Assembly: GCA_015494845.1 (NCBI GenBank)
Contig: WGAL01000257.1
Coordinates: 1 to 13,582 of the forward strand
Source of the DNA: Melioribacteraceae bacterium
GTDB lineage: Bacteria > Bacteroidota > Ignavibacteria > Ignavibacteriales > Melioribacteraceae
Direction: 5' to 3'
Length of the DNA stretch: 13,582 nucleotides
This document shows, piece after piece, positions 1 to 7,820 of the stretch (positions are counted from its first letter, which is position 1; every line of letters begins with the position of its first letter). A program made the position numbers and the translations under genes. The notes below the pieces were generated by a model that saw only the letters and a program-made list of their open reading frames with translations, was not told the DNA's origin and ran no database searches.

Positions 1-1
1 C

Positions 2-1750
2 AGTAATACTACCGCACTTGTCGGAAACGACTTAAACACACTTCCGGATTATCCTGCTGAGATCCGCGCCCCCGCCGGAACAATATACGGCGTAAGCGGT
101 TTTCAATTGCACTTTAGTTCGAATGATATTCACACACCTGGCGATTCGCCGGATGTTCTTGTTGCGATGAATCCTGCAGCGTTGAAAAAGAATTTACCAA
201 ACCTTAAACCGCACGCAACAATAATCGTAAACGTTGATGCTTTTGACGCAAAAGGTTTGAAACTCGCGAATTGCGATGGGAATCCATTAGAAAATGATAA
301 ACTTAAAGATTTTCATGTTTATAAGGTTCCGATAACAACCTTAACTCAAAATGCTTTAAAAGATACCGGACTGAGCATTAAAGATATTCAAAGAAGTAAA
401 AACTTCTTCGCTCTTGGTTTAATGTATTGGTTGTTTAACCGTCCGTTGGAACCAACATTGGAATGGATTCGTCAAAAATTCGCAAAGAAACCCGAAATTA
501 TTGATGCTAACGAAAAAGCTCTTAAAGCCGGTTATTATTACGGCGAAACAACCGAAATATTTACTACGAGATATAAAATCCGTCCTGCTAAATTACCGGC
601 TGGACGCTATCGCAATATTTCCGGAAACGAAGCAACAGCAGTTGGTTTTGTAGCGGCTTCGTTACTTAGCGATTTGCCACTATTCTTGGGTTCTTACCCA
701 ATTACTCCGGCATCGGAAATTTTGCAATATTTGAGTAAATACAAAAATTACGGCGTTGTTACATTTCAGGCAGAAGATGAAATTGCCGGTGTAACTTCTG
801 CAATTGGCGCATCATTTGGCGGCTGGCTTGCAATTACAACAACAAGCGGTCCCGGACTTGCGCTTAAAACTGAAGCAATTGGTTTGGCAGTAATGACTGA
901 ACTTCCGCTTGTAATTGTTGATGTTCAACGCGGTGGTCCAAGTACTGGTTTGCCAACCAAAACCGAGCAAGCAGATTTGCTTCAAGCAGTTTACGGACGC
1001 AACGGCGAAGCTCCGGTTTGCGTTGTTGCCGCAAGCACTCCGAGCGATTGTTTCTATATGGCAATTGAAGCTTCGAGAATTGCTCTTAAACATATGACGC
1101 CGGTAATTCTCTTAACCGATGGATATATCGCAAACGGTTCTGAACCGTGGCGTATTCCAAATCCGGATGAACTTAAGAAAATCGATGTTAAATATGCTGA
1201 CGATCCGGAAAACTTCCAACCTTACGCACGTGATGAAAACCTCGTAAGACTTTGGGCGCCTGCCGGAACTCCGGGATTTGAACACAGAATCGGTGGTTTG
1301 GAAAAAGAAAACATTACCGGTAATGTAAGTTATGACCCTGACAACCACGATGAAATGTGCAGAATTAGAGCTGAAAAAGTTAAGAAAATTCAGCAATTCA
1401 TTCCTGATTTGGAAGTAACCGGCGACGAAGACGCTGACTTACTCGTAATCGGTTGGGGTGGAACTTACGGTTCAATTACCGATGCTGTTGAACATGCGCG
1501 CAGCAAAGGTTACAAAGTCGCTCAAGCTCACTTCAAGTACATAAATCCGTTGCCGAAAAACACGGAAGAAGTTTTAAGAAAATACAAGAAAATTCTTCTT
1601 CCTGAAATCAATCACGGACAATTGGCAAGAGTATTAAGAAGCGAGTTCTTGATTGACATCATTCAATACAACAGAGTTAGAGGATTACCGTTCAGATCTT
1701 CTGAAATTGAGAATAAGATAATTGAAATTCTCGGAGGCGAAAATGACTGA
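2..1750 (+). CDS. korA: 2-oxoglutarate:ferredoxin oxidoreductase subunit alpha (gamma-alpha fusion), 5' end missing
   Basis: Forms, with KorB, the enzyme that oxidatively decarboxylates a 2-oxoacid (probably 2-oxoglutarate) to an acyl-CoA, passing electrons to ferredoxin in the cytoplasm. The reading frame is open to the left edge. The visible 582 residues begin inside the gamma domain, and the conserved stretch PAEIRAPAGTIYGVSGFQ (about residues 18-35) lies before the first possible internal start (TTG at 107), so the true start is outside the window. The gamma domain covers about residues 1-165. The alpha/pyrimidine-binding domain starts near 206, with the substrate/CoA-loop motif YPITP at 232-236. 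A C-terminal domain-II-like region follows from about residue 475. No ferredoxin-type cysteine cluster is present, as expected for the two-subunit KorAB type. The gene overlaps korB by 8 bp. A close paralogue with other 2-oxoacid specificity cannot be excluded. Confidence 0.93.
   Translation, partial: SNTTALVGNDLNTLPDYPAEIRAPAGTIYGVSGFQLHFSSNDIHTPGDSPDVLVAMNPAALKKNLPNLKPHATIIVNVDAFDAKGLKLANCDGNPLENDKLKDFHVYKVPITTLTQNALKDTGLSIKDIQRSKNFFALGLMYWLFNRPLEPTLEWIRQKFAKKPEIIDANEKALKAGYYYGETTEIFTTRYKIRPAKLPAGRYRNISGNEATAVGFVAASLLSDLPLFLGSYPITPASEILQYLSKYKNYGVVTFQAEDEIAGVTSAIGASFGGWLAITTTSGPGLALKTEAIGLAVMTELPLVIVDVQRGGPSTGLPTKTEQADLLQAVYGRNGEAPVCVVAASTPSDCFYMAIEASRIALKHMTPVILLTDGYIANGSEPWRIPNPDELKKIDVKYADDPENFQPYARDENLVRLWAPAGTPGFEHRIGGLEKENITGNVSYDPDNHDEMCRIRAEKVKKIQQFIPDLEVTGDEDADLLVIGWGGTYGSITDAVEHARSKGYKVAQAHFKYINPLPKNTEEVLRKYKKILLPEINHGQLARVLRSEFLIDIIQYNRVRGLPFRSSEIENKIIEILGGEND
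1733..1737 (+). promoter_or_regulatory. Shine-Dalgarno of korB
   Basis: GGAGG lies 5 nt before the ATG at 1743, inside the end of korA. It decides the korB start in favour of ATG 1743 over the in-frame non-ATG codon at 1722, and suggests translational coupling of the two subunits. Confidence 0.85.
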
Positions 1751-2774
1751 TACGAAAATAGAAGTAAAAAAATTAACACCGAAAGATTTTTCATCAGGAC
1801 TTGACGTTCGTTGGTGTCCAGGCTGTGGCGATTATTCGATACTCGCACAGGTGCAACGCGTGTTTGCCAATATCGGTTATCAAAAACACGAACCGATTTG
1901 GGTTTCCGGTATCGGTTGCTCGAGCCGTTTTCCGTATTATATGTCAACATACGGATTTCACTCAATTCACGGACGCGCTCCGGCAATTGCAACCGGCGTT
2001 AAACTCGCTAAACCGGATCATCCGGTTTGGGTTGCAACCGGCGACGGCGACTTGATGAGTATTGGCGGCAACCACTTTATTCACGCTTGCCGTAAAAATA
2101 TGGATTTGAAAATAATTCTTTTCAACAACAGAATTTACGGATTGACGAAAGGACAATATTCTCCGACTTCCGAGCAAGGGAAAATCACTAAAACTACTCC
2201 TTACGGAAGTATTGATTATCCTTTCAATCCGCTTTCTCTTGCGCTTGGTTCAAACGCAACATTTGTAGCGCGTTCTTTGGATAGAGACGCAAAACACTTG
2301 CAATCTATGATTGAAGCGGCGGCTCATCACAAAGGAACCGCCTTTCTCGAGGTGTTCCAAAATTGCGTTATCTTTAACGACGGCGCGTTTGACCATTTAA
2401 CGAAGAAAGGCGAAAAAGAAGAGCACGTTCTCTTCTTAGAACACGGAAAACCGATGATTTTCGGAAAAGAAAAAGACAAGGGAATTATCCTGGACGGTTC
2501 CGAACCGAAAGTTGTAAATCTCAACGACGGCAAATACACCATCGACGATATTTTGGTTCACGATGAAACCGACGAAAGCGGAATTCTCGCATTCATCTTG
2601 GCTCATATGACCGATCATCCTGATTTGCCGACGCCGGTCGGAATTTTGAGAAGAATTAAAAAACCGACTTACGATGAAGCGCTTTACAAACAAATGGAAG
2701 AAGTAACCGCCAAAAAAGGCAAAGGAACTTTGGAAGATTTGTTAAACGAAGGCAACATCTGGGAAGTAAGTTAA
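1743..2774 (+). CDS. korB: 2-oxoglutarate:ferredoxin oxidoreductase subunit beta
   Basis: This is the thiamine-diphosphate and iron-sulfur subunit that pairs with KorA. The 343-residue length is typical of two-subunit enzymes. CPGCG (C25, C28), the Cys of GIGCSS (C59) and C208 in QNCVIFNDGAF are at the places expected for the four ligands of one [4Fe-4S] cluster. GDGD at 100-103 with NN at 128-129 forms the TPP/Mg motif, and HGRAPAIATG at 76-85 is a further conserved family segment. The start at 1743 has a strong GGAGG and overlaps the end of korA by 8 bp (ATG before the korA TGA), so the subunits are probably made in equal amounts. A strong terminator follows 31 nt after the stop. Specificity for 2-oxoglutarate is inferred from overall family resemblance and is not proved by single residues. 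Confidence 0.94.
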   Translation: MTDTKIEVKKLTPKDFSSGLDVRWCPGCGDYSILAQVQRVFANIGYQKHEPIWVSGIGCSSRFPYYMSTYGFHSIHGRAPAIATGVKLAKPDHPVWVATGDGDLMSIGGNHFIHACRKNMDLKIILFNNRIYGLTKGQYSPTSEQGKITKTTPYGSIDYPFNPLSLALGSNATFVARSLDRDAKHLQSMIEAAAHHKGTAFLEVFQNCVIFNDGAFDHLTKKGEKEEHVLFLEHGKPMIFGKEKDKGIILDGSEPKVVNLNDGKYTIDDILVHDETDESGILAFILAHMTDHPDLPTPVGILRRIKKPTYDEALYKQMEEVTAKKGKGTLEDLLNEGNIWEVS

Positions 2775-2805
2775 ATTCTCATAGCCTCCTAACAGTTGTT
2801 ATTTT

Positions 2806-2833
2806 AGACCGCCATCGTGGCGGTCTTTTTTTT
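2806..2833 (+). terminator. Intrinsic terminator after korAB
   Basis: AGACCGCCA (2806-2814) pairs perfectly with TGGCGGTCT (2818-2826) around a 3-nt loop TCG, and an uninterrupted T run extends to 2833. It sits 31 nt after the korB stop and should end the korAB transcript, separating it from the next gene. Confidence 0.93.
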
Positions 2834-2839
2834 ATTAAA

Positions 2840-2867
2840 TTGAACTAAGTTTATTATTTTTTAAATA
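2840..2867 (+). promoter_or_regulatory. Possible sigma70-like promoter before the phosphorylase gene
   Basis: TTGAAC (2840-2845) and TAAATA (2862-2867) are separated by 16 nt in the only sizeable intergenic gap after the korAB terminator, where a new promoter is expected. The area is very AT-rich, so such matches arise by chance, and the leader would be only about 12 nt. The promoter's presence somewhere in 2834-2885 is more certain than these exact boxes. Confidence 0.3.
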
Positions 2868-2885
2868 AAAAATTCAGGTCTTGCT

Positions 2886-4190
2886 ATGAACGTTCTGGAA
2901 ATAATAAAACGAAAAAGAGACGGAAAAAAACTTTCCCAAAGTGAAATTGAATTTATGATTGATAATTTCACGCACAAGAAAATTCCTTCGTATCAATTTT
3001 CCGCTTTTCTTATGGCGGCGTTTCTTCGCGGACTTGACAAACGCGAAACCGCTTGGATTACAAACGCTATGCTTTACAGCGGCGAGGTTGTTGATTTGTC
3101 TGAGATACCAGGACGCAAAGTCGATAAGCATTCAACCGGCGGCGTTGGCGATAAAACTTCGCTAATTCTTGCGCCGGTAGTTACAGCTGCGGGCGTAAAA
3201 GTTCCTATGATTTCCGGACGCGGCTTGGGGCACACTGGCGGAACGCTCGATAAATTGGAATCAATTCCGGGTTTCAGAACGCAGATTTCATTGAAGAAAT
3301 ATCGTGCGTTAATTAAAAAACACGGACTTGCTCTAATCGGGCAGACGAAAGAGATTGCGCCTGCGGATAAAGAAATTTACGCGTTGCGCGATGTAACCGG
3401 AACGGTCGAGTCTATTCCGCTTATTACCGCAAGCATAATGTCGAAAAAATTAGCCGAAGGCGCTGAAAGTTTTGTTTTTGACGTCAAAACCGGAAGCGGC
3501 GCGTTTATGAAAAAACTTAACGACGCAAAAACGCTTGCAACGTCGCTTGTTTCCGTTGCGAAAAAATTTAAGAAAAAAAGCGTTGCTTACATTACCGACA
3601 TGAACGAACCGCTCGGCAATTACATCGGCAACTGGCTTGAAGTTTACGAATCACTAAAAGTTTTGCAGGGCGAATATGTTTACAATTTGAGCGAACTTTC
3701 CGAGCTTTTGTCGGGAACAATGATTTGGCTGGGAGGTAAAGCTAAAAGCGTTGATGAAGGCATTGCCATTGCAAAAGATTTAATAAAATCCGGCAAAGCG
3801 TTCGATAAGTTTTTGGAAATAGCGGAAGCTCAAGGCGCGGATGTTTCTTACTTGAAAAATCCGTCGAAATACCCGAAATCTAAATTCGGCGAAAAACTTG
3901 TTTTGAATAAATCCGGATACGTTAAATCAATCGATAATTACGAAATCGGAATGGCGGCTCTAGAACTCGGTGCAGGACGAATGAAAGCCGAAGATAAAAT
4001 TGAGCCGAAAGCCGGCGTGATTTTCAACGTAAAGATTGGAGACAAAATTACGAAAAACAGCGTTGTTGCGGAACTTTTCACCGACGATAAAACGAGAATT
4101 GACGGCGCAAAAAAACGAATTGAAAGCGCAATAAAAGTAAGTAAAGATAAGGTCAAAAAAGTTAAATTAATTAAAGCGCAAATAAGTTAG
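2886..4190 (+). CDS. deoA: Thymidine/pyrimidine-nucleoside phosphorylase
   Basis: Catalyses phosphorolysis of thymidine (and possibly uridine or deoxyuridine) to the free base and (deoxy)ribose-1-phosphate in pyrimidine salvage, as a cytoplasmic dimer. The 434 residues match the family length. KHSTGGVGDK at 81-90 is the phosphate-binding segment. The family signature SGRGLGHTGGTLDKLE is at 110-125. H82, R168, S183 and K187 align with the known base- and phosphate-contacting residues of E. coli thymidine phosphorylase (H85, R171, S186, K190). The C-terminal PYNP_C-like domain occupies about 345-420. The ATG at 2886 has a modest AGG 7 nt upstream. It is the first gene after a terminator and is followed 11 nt later by the M48 lipoprotein gene. 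The VPMISGRGLGHTGGTLDKLESIPGF region favours the thymidine phosphorylase branch over the broad-specificity Pdp branch, but the two are not cleanly separable by eye. Confidence 0.92.
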   Translation: MNVLEIIKRKRDGKKLSQSEIEFMIDNFTHKKIPSYQFSAFLMAAFLRGLDKRETAWITNAMLYSGEVVDLSEIPGRKVDKHSTGGVGDKTSLILAPVVTAAGVKVPMISGRGLGHTGGTLDKLESIPGFRTQISLKKYRALIKKHGLALIGQTKEIAPADKEIYALRDVTGTVESIPLITASIMSKKLAEGAESFVFDVKTGSGAFMKKLNDAKTLATSLVSVAKKFKKKSVAYITDMNEPLGNYIGNWLEVYESLKVLQGEYVYNLSELSELLSGTMIWLGGKAKSVDEGIAIAKDLIKSGKAFDKFLEIAEAQGADVSYLKNPSKYPKSKFGEKLVLNKSGYVKSIDNYEIGMAALELGAGRMKAEDKIEPKAGVIFNVKIGDKITKNSVVAELFTDDKTRIDGAKKRIESAIKVSKDKVKKVKLIKAQIS

Positions 4191-4201
4191 CGAGATAAAA
4201 A

Positions 4202-5002
4202 ATGTTTGCGAAAGTCAAATCATATCTGCTTGTTACGTTGCTTCTCTTTTTGGCGGCTTGCAGCACGGTTGCCATTACCGGAAGAAAGCAACTCGATTTG
4301 GTTTCCGATTCCGAAATTTTATCTATGAGTTTTAGACAATACGACGAGTTTCTTAAAACTCATAAGTTGAGCAAAGATAAAAATAACGCGCGGTTGGTAA
4401 AAAAAGTAGGGCGCAGAATTGCAAACGCCGTTGAAAAATTTTTGCGTTCGAAAGGGAAGAGCGATTTAATTAAAGATTACAAATGGGAATTTAATTTGGT
4501 GGAAGACGACGCCGTAAACGCTTGGTGTATGCCCGGCGGAAAGGTCGTTGTTTATACGGGAATTTTACCTTATACAAAAAACGAGAACGGGCTCGCTGTT
4601 GTTTTGGGACACGAAATCGCGCACGCAATTGCGCGGCACGGCGCGGAAAGAATGTCGCAAGAACTTTTGCGAAACGTGGGCGGAATTGCGCTTGCAATCG
4701 TTCTGAGCGACGAATCGCCTGAAACGCGGAACGCTTGGCTTTTGGCTTACGGACTCGGCACGCAAGTCGGAGTTATGTTGCCTTACAGCCGCTTGCACGA
4801 AAGCGAAGCCGACCATTTGGGCTTGATTTTTATGGCGCTTGCCGGATACGACCCGCGCGGCGCGGTAACTTTTTGGCAACGAATGGCAAGAAGCGGCGGC
4901 GCGAAACCTCCCGAATTTTTAAGCACGCATCCTTCCGACGAAACAAGAATAAAAGATATTAAAAAATTGCTGCCGGAAGCGTTGAAATATTACAAACATT
5001 GA
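4202..5002 (+). CDS. M48-family zinc metalloprotease, lipoprotein
   Basis: A lipid-anchored peptidase likely acting in the periplasm, in the group of E. coli LoiP/BepA and related Oma1-like enzymes that clear or help mature envelope proteins. Residues 1-19 form a lipoprotein signal ending in the lipobox LAAC, with the lipidated Cys at 20. The zinc site is HEIAH (H137, E138, H141), and E200 in HESEAD (ExxxD form) is the probable third ligand. The following ADHLGL segment is typical of M48. The C-terminal LSTHPSDETRI, about residues 244-254, is conserved in these lipoproteins. It is 266 residues long with no TPR extension, so it is shorter than BepA and nearer LoiP in layout. The ATG at 4202 has no clear Shine-Dalgarno sequence and comes 11 nt after the phosphorylase stop, implying cotranscription. 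Substrates are unknown. Confidence 0.92.
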   Translation: MFAKVKSYLLVTLLLFLAACSTVAITGRKQLDLVSDSEILSMSFRQYDEFLKTHKLSKDKNNARLVKKVGRRIANAVEKFLRSKGKSDLIKDYKWEFNLVEDDAVNAWCMPGGKVVVYTGILPYTKNENGLAVVLGHEIAHAIARHGAERMSQELLRNVGGIALAIVLSDESPETRNAWLLAYGLGTQVGVMLPYSRLHESEADHLGLIFMALAGYDPRGAVTFWQRMARSGGAKPPEFLSTHPSDETRIKDIKKLLPEALKYYKH

Positions 5003-5005
5003 GGA
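5001..5005 (+). promoter_or_regulatory. Shine-Dalgarno of the AI-2E-family gene, overlapping the upstream stop codon
   Basis: GAGGA at 5001-5005 shares bases with the TGA stop (5000-5002) of the M48 gene and lies 7 nt before ATG 5013. This arrangement fits coupled translation. Confidence 0.75.
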
Positions 5006-5012
5006 AATTAAA

Positions 5013-6083
5013 ATGAGAGAAAATGCGGATTCTGTCGTCCGGTTTTTTATTAGCGTAATCGGAATTGTTTTTCTTGCAATAATTTTAATGGAATTGAAAT
5101 CGATTCTGATTCCGTACGTTCTTGCCGTTTTCTTCTTGTTTTTGCTCGACCCGCTTCATCAAAAATTAAAACAAAAGAAAATCCCGCTCGCTGTTTCAAT
5201 TATTCTCGATTTGATAATTTTCGCATTGATTATTTACGGCATTTCCGCGTTTGTAATCGGCGCAGTTGACCAATTTGTGGCGACGTTGCCGTTTTACGAA
5301 ATCAAACTTACCGGAATGCTTGAAGATATTACAAAAGCGTTGAATCTTGAAAGTATTGATTTGACCAAACTAAATATTCTCGCTTTGTTTAAGCAACTTA
5401 ATCTCGGTTCGTTTGCGCAAAATATTTTATCCTCAACCGTCGATGTCGCTTCGGCAATTTTTCTGATATTATTGTTTTACGTGTTCAGCGTTTTGGGACA
5501 CGAAAATTTTCAACGCGCTTTCCGTAAAAGAATGAAGTTTGCAAACGCTAACAAAGAAGTTGAAAAGAAAGTTAAAAACTGGGATGTTACTTATGAAGCT
5601 ATTACTAAAAAAATTCAGCACTATTTTATCGTTAAATTTTTGCTCGGCGTCGGACTTGCAATCGGAACCGGAATTGTGCTTTGGCTTTTCGGCGTTCATT
5701 TTGTGATAGTTTGGAGCGTGCTTACTTTCCTCTCATATTTTATTCCGACAATCGGACCATTTATTGCCGTGCTTTTCCCGACGTTAATCGCGTTAATCCA
5801 GTATCAATCTTTCGGTTACGCGTTCTTTTTATTGCTTTCTCTTGTCGGGTTGCAAACCGTAGTGGGCAATATTCTCGAACCGAAAATACTCGGAAATCAA
5901 TTAAATATAAACCCGCTTGTTATTTTGCTTTCTCTCTTTATTTGGGGCTACATTTGGGGAATAATCGGAATGTTGCTTGCCGTTCCGATAATGTCCACGA
6001 TTAAAATTATTATTTCTCAAAGCGATTCACCTAACTTACAATTGCTCGATAACATTATGAGTTCCCATTTTTACGATGAATAA
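5013..6083 (+). CDS. AI-2E family inner-membrane permease
   Basis: A polytopic inner-membrane protein of family PF01594, whose members are called AI-2 exporters or, in some cases, Na+/H+ antiporters; the true substrate is unknown in most lineages. Hydrophobic segments lie at about 11-27, 30-46, 60-86, 143-162, 206-226, 230-262, 268-284 and 300-328. A long non-membrane stretch falls at 87-142 and a basic cytoplasmic-type loop at 165-200. Family marks are FIPTIGPFIA at 243-252 and NILEPKILGNQLNINPLV at 286-303, followed by GIIGMLLAVP. The 356-residue length is normal. The ATG at 5013 is fixed by GAGGA overlapping the preceding stop. The next ORF continues in the same frame after one TAA and one codon. 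Transport of AI-2 should not be assumed from the family name. Confidence 0.9.
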   Translation: MRENADSVVRFFISVIGIVFLAIILMELKSILIPYVLAVFFLFLLDPLHQKLKQKKIPLAVSIILDLIIFALIIYGISAFVIGAVDQFVATLPFYEIKLTGMLEDITKALNLESIDLTKLNILALFKQLNLGSFAQNILSSTVDVASAIFLILLFYVFSVLGHENFQRAFRKRMKFANANKEVEKKVKNWDVTYEAITKKIQHYFIVKFLLGVGLAIGTGIVLWLFGVHFVIVWSVLTFLSYFIPTIGPFIAVLFPTLIALIQYQSFGYAFFLLLSLVGLQTVVGNILEPKILGNQLNINPLVILLSLFIWGYIWGIIGMLLAVPIMSTIKIIISQSDSPNLQLLDNIMSSHFYDE

Positions 6084-6086
6084 GGT

Positions 6087-7163
6087 TTGAGTAAATTCAC
6101 GAAACATATTTTTCTGTCGCTTTTGTTTTTTTCTGTGAGTATTTATTCTCAAGACAGCACGGCATCGCGCAAATTTAGTTTTTTCGGCTATCCGTTTGCA
6201 TATTATACGCCTGAAACGCGGTTCGCCGTAGGCGCAGGCGGAATCGCGACTTTTTATCTCGGCAAAGATATTATTTTACGTCCGTCCAAAGTTACTTTGA
6301 GCGGTTACTACACTTCCAACAAGCAATATTCGATAAGTTTCGTTCCGCAATTTTATTTTTACAAGAATAAATATTTTTTCTCAATGGACGTCAAGTACGA
6401 ATTTATTGTGGATAAATTTTACGGCGTCGGTTCCGATACGCCTGAAATACCAAATCCTGAATATTCCGCAAATAATTTTTACGTAACCGTCGAGTTTCGT
6501 TTGCCGTTTACAAGCCGAGACGATTTGAAATTGCTTTTCGATTACAAGAATTTCAGATTGGCTGATAAAAAATCGAATCCGTATTTGTTGAACGATTATG
6601 CCGATTTTACCAAAGCGAAAACTCTCGGATTAGGATTTCTCTGGGCGTGGGATACGAGGAACAGCATCTTTTTCCCGACAGACGGACATTACAGTAAATT
6701 GCTAACGGAATTTTATTTCAAGGAAATCGGGAGCGATTACGATTTTAATAAAATTGAATTTGATATAAGAAACTATTTCCCGCTTTATGAAATCAACACG
6801 ATTGGTTTTCAAATATACGGAAAACTCGCGCGGGGGAACCCGCCTTTTTACGAATTGCCTGCGCTCGGCGGACAATATTTGATGCGCGGTTATTATCAAG
6901 GCAGATTTCGCGACAACAATTATTTTGCCGCTCAAGTCGAATACCGCCGTTACGTTTGGAAGCGTATCGGTTTTGTTTTGTTTTTTGGAATGGGGAATGT
7001 AGCGCACAAATTTAATGAAATGAGAATTAGAGATATGAAGTATTCTTACGGATTTGGCATGCGTTATCAATTTAATGTTATTGAAAAAGTTAATTTAAGA
7101 GCCGATTTCGGTTTCGGCAAAAACACTTCAGGCATTTATTTCGGAATTGAAGAAGTGTTTTAA
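6087..7163 (+). CDS. Omp85/BamA-type outer-membrane beta-barrel without POTRA domains
   Basis: An outer-membrane protein resembling the C-terminal barrel (bacterial surface antigen, PF01103) of BamA/TamA. Residues 1-21 are a Sec signal (basic start, hydrophobic core, cleavage near SIYSQ). The barrel begins at once, leaving no room for POTRA repeats. Omp85 marks include WDTRNSIFFPTDG at 188-200 and MRGYYQGRFRD at 266-276, the latter matching the (V/M)RGY/F loop-6 motif that folds into the barrel. The protein ends in Phe. The start must be after the TAA at 6081; TTG 6087 is chosen because it alone keeps the basic signal-peptide start, but the AAGG before it is only 1 nt away, so initiation may depend on coupling to the upstream gene. 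Its role could be membrane-protein insertion, lipid handling or a patatin-less Omp85 porin; the sequence does not decide. Confidence 0.82.
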   Translation: MSKFTKHIFLSLLFFSVSIYSQDSTASRKFSFFGYPFAYYTPETRFAVGAGGIATFYLGKDIILRPSKVTLSGYYTSNKQYSISFVPQFYFYKNKYFFSMDVKYEFIVDKFYGVGSDTPEIPNPEYSANNFYVTVEFRLPFTSRDDLKLLFDYKNFRLADKKSNPYLLNDYADFTKAKTLGLGFLWAWDTRNSIFFPTDGHYSKLLTEFYFKEIGSDYDFNKIEFDIRNYFPLYEINTIGFQIYGKLARGNPPFYELPALGGQYLMRGYYQGRFRDNNYFAAQVEYRRYVWKRIGFVLFFGMGNVAHKFNEMRIRDMKYSYGFGMRYQFNVIEKVNLRADFGFGKNTSGIYFGIEEVF

Positions 7164-7187
7164 TAAAAGAATACGTAATTTATACTT

Positions 7188-7820
7188 ATGAAAAAATTTT
7201 ATTTGATACTGATTTTATTGCTTTTTATTAAACCTTTGCAAGCGCAGTTTTCGCTTGGGATTTCCGGAAATTTAAATTATTCGGGAATTTCCGGCAACGC
7301 GCCTTCCAATACTATTTTTAATAAAACCGTCAATTTCGGAGCAGGCGTATTGCTCGATTATAAAATAAATGATGAAATTATTTTAAGTTTCCAACCGATG
7401 TACGTAAGGCGCGGCGCAATGCTATCTTACGATTTGCCGAGTTACAAAGAACCGCGCGATAGTCTGAGAATGAATCTCGATTATTTTTCCTTCCCGCTCT
7501 TGCTGAAATTCCCGACAAACAAGACGGTGTATTTTAGCGGCGGAATTGAGTTTGCTTTTTTAAATGGAGCCAACTACAAAGCGGTAAATTATGATTTAAG
7601 CGGCGATATACAAGATTTGATTAGCTCATTCGATATTCTTGCAGATTTCGGCGTTGGATTGCAGTTTGAGGTTAGCGAGTATTTTTTAATTTTCGAAGGA
7701 AGATTTTCGCAAGGATTAATGAACGGTTACGTGTCTGAAAAAGTTGTAAATCCGATAATTCCGGTTGATTTTAAAAACTCGTCGCTTCAATTATTGATTA
7801 GCATTAAATTTGACTTATAA
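7188..7820 (+). CDS. Outer-membrane beta-barrel protein, PF13568-like (porin family)
   Basis: A small secreted barrel of 210 residues. Residues 1-20 are a clear signal peptide (MKK, then a Leu/Ile core, cleavage near LQAQ). The mature part alternates hydrophobic and polar residues. NFGAGVLLDYKINDEI (about 49-64), QPMYVRRGA and YFSFPLLLKF are typical of the outer-membrane beta-barrel family PF13568, common in Bacteroidota and relatives, which forms 8-stranded barrels of mostly unknown function. The chain ends SLQLLISIKFDL, a plausible last strand though without a terminal aromatic residue. No Shine-Dalgarno sequence is seen before ATG 7188, which is 24 nt after the Omp85 stop. The next gene starts directly at its stop codon. 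It could be a minor porin or a structural barrel; no ligand can be named. Confidence 0.78.
   Translation: MKKFYLILILLLFIKPLQAQFSLGISGNLNYSGISGNAPSNTIFNKTVNFGAGVLLDYKINDEIILSFQPMYVRRGAMLSYDLPSYKEPRDSLRMNLDYFSFPLLLKFPTNKTVYFSGGIEFAFLNGANYKAVNYDLSGDIQDLISSFDILADFGVGLQFEVSEYFLIFEGRFSQGLMNGYVSEKVVNPIIPVDFKNSSLQLLISIKFDL

Noticed and set aside
107..109. TTG at 107 as the korA start
   Set aside because: Well-conserved gamma-domain sequence continues upstream in frame to the window edge, so the gene is truncated by the window.
4491..4962. Several overlapping open frames on both strands within the M48 gene
   Set aside because: Arg-, Ala- and Gly-rich low-complexity translations typical of GC-rich shadow frames; the HEIAH-bearing frame explains the region.
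5013..7163. AI-2E permease and Omp85 as one fusion interrupted by TAA
   Set aside because: An inner-membrane permease followed by a Sec signal peptide and an outer-membrane barrel makes no topological sense as one chain; the shared frame is likely chance.
7181..7186. TATACT just before ATG 7188, resembling a -10 box
   Set aside because: It would place the transcription start inside the coding region, and no matching -35 box is seen 16-18 nt upstream.
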